Shown one piece after another: positions 62,744 through 64,000 of a DNA stretch of 64,000 bases. The notes below the pieces were generated by a model. That model had not been told where the DNA came from, made no database searches, and was given only the letters and a program-made list of their open reading frames with translations. Position 1 is the stretch's first letter, and each line of letters opens with the position of its first letter. Both the position numbers and the translations under genes were made by a program. Origin of the DNA: Cryobacterium sp. SO1 (GTDB lineage Bacteria; Actinomycetota; Actinomycetes; Actinomycetales; Microbacteriaceae); contig NZ_CP067394.1 in the NCBI RefSeq assembly GCF_004210215.2, positions 496,001 to 560,000 on the forward strand, read 5' to 3'.

Positions 62744-63573
62744 AGTGCGGCCACGATCTTGGCGAGGAGGGCGCTGATGGCGGCCTCGGCCTGCTGGCCG
62801 GCTTCGAGCACCTCGCCGTGGCTCAGCGGCGACTTCTGGATGCCGGCGGCCAGGTTGGTGATCAGCGACATGCCGAGAATCTCCATGCCGGCCTGCCGGG
62901 CCGCGATGGCCTCCAGGGCGGTGGACATGCCCACGATGTGGCCGCCGATGGCCTTGGCCATCTGCACCTCAGCGGGCGTCTCGTAGTGCGGGCCGCGGAA
63001 CTGGCAGTAGACGCCTTCGTCCAGGGTGGCGTCGATGCCACGGGCCAGGTCGCGCAACCGCTGCGAGTACAGGTCGGTGAGGTCGATGAAGGTGGCGCCC
63101 TCGAGCGGCGAGTCCGCGGTGAGGTTGATGTGGTCGCTGATCAGCACCGGGGTGCCGGGTGCCCAGGTCTCGCGGATGCCGCCGGCCCCGTTGGTGAGGA
63201 TCATCGTCTTCGCTCCGGTGGCGGCGGCGGTGCGCACGCTGTGCACAACCCGGCGCACGCCGTGGCCCTCGTAGTAGTGCGTGCGGGCGCCGATGACCAG
63301 GGCGCGCTTGCCGCCGGGCAGCAGCACCGAGCGCAGCGTACCGGCGTGCCCGGCCAGCGCGGGGGCGCTGAAACCGGTGATCTCCTGGGCCGGGATCGTG
63401 TGGGTGGTCTCGCCGATCAGGTCGGCGGCCTTGCCCCAACCGCTTCCCAGGGTGAGGGCGATGTCGTGGTGCGCGACGCCGGTGGCGGCGCTGATTTCCG
63501 AAGCGGCGAGCCTGGCCACGTCAAACGGGTCGGTTCCGGGCGCGTCAAGAGGATTGATCTCGGTCGTGAGCAT
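62740..63573 (-). CDS. purine nucleoside phosphorylase (trimeric type)
   Basis: 277 residues. Signature elements are ALTLGSGWGKAADLI (phosphate site), HYYEGHGVRRVVHSVRTAAA, LTNGAGGIRETWAPG and FRGPHYETPAEVQMAKAIGG. It cleaves inosine and guanosine to base and ribose-1-phosphate. ATG 63573 has TAGAGT six bases upstream; GGGAG is also nearby. It is co-transcribed with the phosphosugar mutase, so its ribose-1-phosphate product could feed that enzyme. Confidence 0.94.
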   Translation of the reverse strand: MLTTEINPLDAPGTDPFDVARLAASEISAATGVAHHDIALTLGSGWGKAADLIGETTHTIPAQEITGFSAPALAGHAGTLRSVLLPGGKRALVIGARTHYYEGHGVRRVVHSVRTAAATGAKTMILTNGAGGIRETWAPGTPVLISDHINLTADSPLEGATFIDLTDLYSQRLRDLARGIDATLDEGVYCQFRGPHYETPAEVQMAKAIGGHIVGMSTALEAIAARQAGMEILGMSLITNLAAGIQKSPLSHGEVLEAGQQAEAAISALLAKIVAAL

Positions 63574-63643
63574 CTCCCTACTCTAAGTGCACGGACGTCG
63601 GCTGTGGTTTGGCCCGGCGGGGGCGGCGCGACAGAATAAGTGA

Positions 63644-64000
63644 ATGTCTTACGAGTTCGAGAGAAAACAGCGCATCGCGGTCATCGGCGGCGGCCCGGGC
63701 GGTTATGAAGCGGCCCTGGCCGGCGCGCAGCAGGGCGCCGAGGTCACCCTCATCGAACGGGTCGGGGTCGGCGGAGCCGCAGTGCTCACCGACGTCGTGC
63801 CGTCGAAGTCCCTGATCGCCACGGCGGAAGCCTCGAACTCGATCCGGGAGGCTAACGACCTCGGCGTGCAGTTCTTCGTGCGCGGCGAGAACGGCAAGCC
63901 GCTGCACCCCGAGGTCGCGATCAACCTCGCCGCCGTGAACAAACGGCTGCTGGCCCTGGCCAGGGAGCAGTCCGAAGATATGCGCGCGACTCTCCTGCAG
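63644..64000 (+). CDS. NAD(P)H-quinone dehydrogenase (LpdA-like flavoprotein), 3' truncated by window edge
   Basis: The first 119 residues are present. MSYEFERKQRIAVIGGGPGG leads into the FAD-binding Rossmann fold, and GVGGAAVLTDVVPSKSLIAT occupies the place of the redox-active CxxxxC loop of lipoamide dehydrogenases. Both cysteines are missing, as in mycobacterial LpdA (Rv3303c-type), which reduces quinones instead of lipoamide. AGAATA lies about five bases upstream of the ATG and no SD is seen. Confidence 0.88.
   Translation, partial: MSYEFERKQRIAVIGGGPGGYEAALAGAQQGAEVTLIERVGVGGAAVLTDVVPSKSLIATAEASNSIREANDLGVQFFVRGENGKPLHPEVAINLAAVNKRLLALAREQSEDMRATLLQ

Overview
The window is high-GC, gene-dense chromosomal DNA from an actinobacterium. 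The gene set points to the Microbacteriaceae, perhaps Cryobacterium or a relative: SigK/RskA, a RamB-type regulator beside GTP-dependent PEP carboxykinase, actinobacterial sdhCDAB, an NAD(P)H-quinone dehydrogenase lacking the redox disulfide, and many apparently leaderless starts. I saw no rRNA, tRNA, CRISPR array, prophage or transposase. The family assignment is inferred from memory of protein families, not from a search.

Layout. 1-9.2 kb: end of an ECF sigma factor gene with its anti-sigma factor, succinate-semialdehyde dehydrogenase, a TrmH methyltransferase, ammonium transporter, HutD-like cupin, thiolase + SDR pair and a nucleoside hydrolase. 9.5-15 kb: small membrane protein, a membrane protein/winged-helix pair, a GGDEF-EAL protein and a RamB-like regulator divergent from pckG (15.2-17.1 kb). 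17.1-24 kb: a GH38 mannosidase remnant, an ABC exporter, an HTH remnant, an MFS symporter, and a MASE1 histidine kinase divergent from a receiver-only regulator. 24-30 kb: a lower-GC island (FAD oxidase, SDR, FGGY kinase, MFS) with a divergent GlpP-type RNA antiterminator; its gene content recalls the uncharacterised E. coli ygcP/ygcU/ygcW/ygcE/yqcE locus. 30-33.8 kb: riboflavin operon ribD-ribE-ribBA-ribH behind an FMN riboswitch. 33.9-39.3 kb: glycerol module (SorC regulator, glpD, glpF, glpK). 39.6-44.2 kb: HAD phosphatase, GNAT, trpS, exonuclease III, YihY. 44.3-49.1 kb: sdhCDAB and a GT4 mannosyltransferase, followed by divergent manC (49.2-50.3 kb). 50.5-63.6 kb: nucleoside uptake and salvage (BMP-type ABC importer, cdd, deoA, add, PTS IIA/IIB, phosphosugar mutase, purine nucleoside phosphorylase). 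The last 357 bases open a quinone dehydrogenase gene.

How the genes work together. The nucleoside locus imports nucleosides, deaminates cytidine and adenosine, phosphorolyses them and probably channels pentose-1-phosphate through the mutase. The glp genes take glycerol to dihydroxyacetone phosphate, and pckG and sdhCDAB connect to central carbon flow. The 24-30 kb island looks like a peripheral catabolic unit switched at the RNA level: a canonical hairpin-plus-U7 terminator sits in the leader of its first gene, beside the gene for a GlpP-like antiterminator.

Most unusual features: two families of dispersed intergenic palindromes. One is exactly 61 bp (four copies); three of these bracket a DUF559 (PD-(D/E)XK) nuclease gene set inside the nucleoside locus. 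The other is a 40-42 bp near-perfect palindrome (four copies) whose variable arm bases change together to keep pairing; two copies abut gene remnants.
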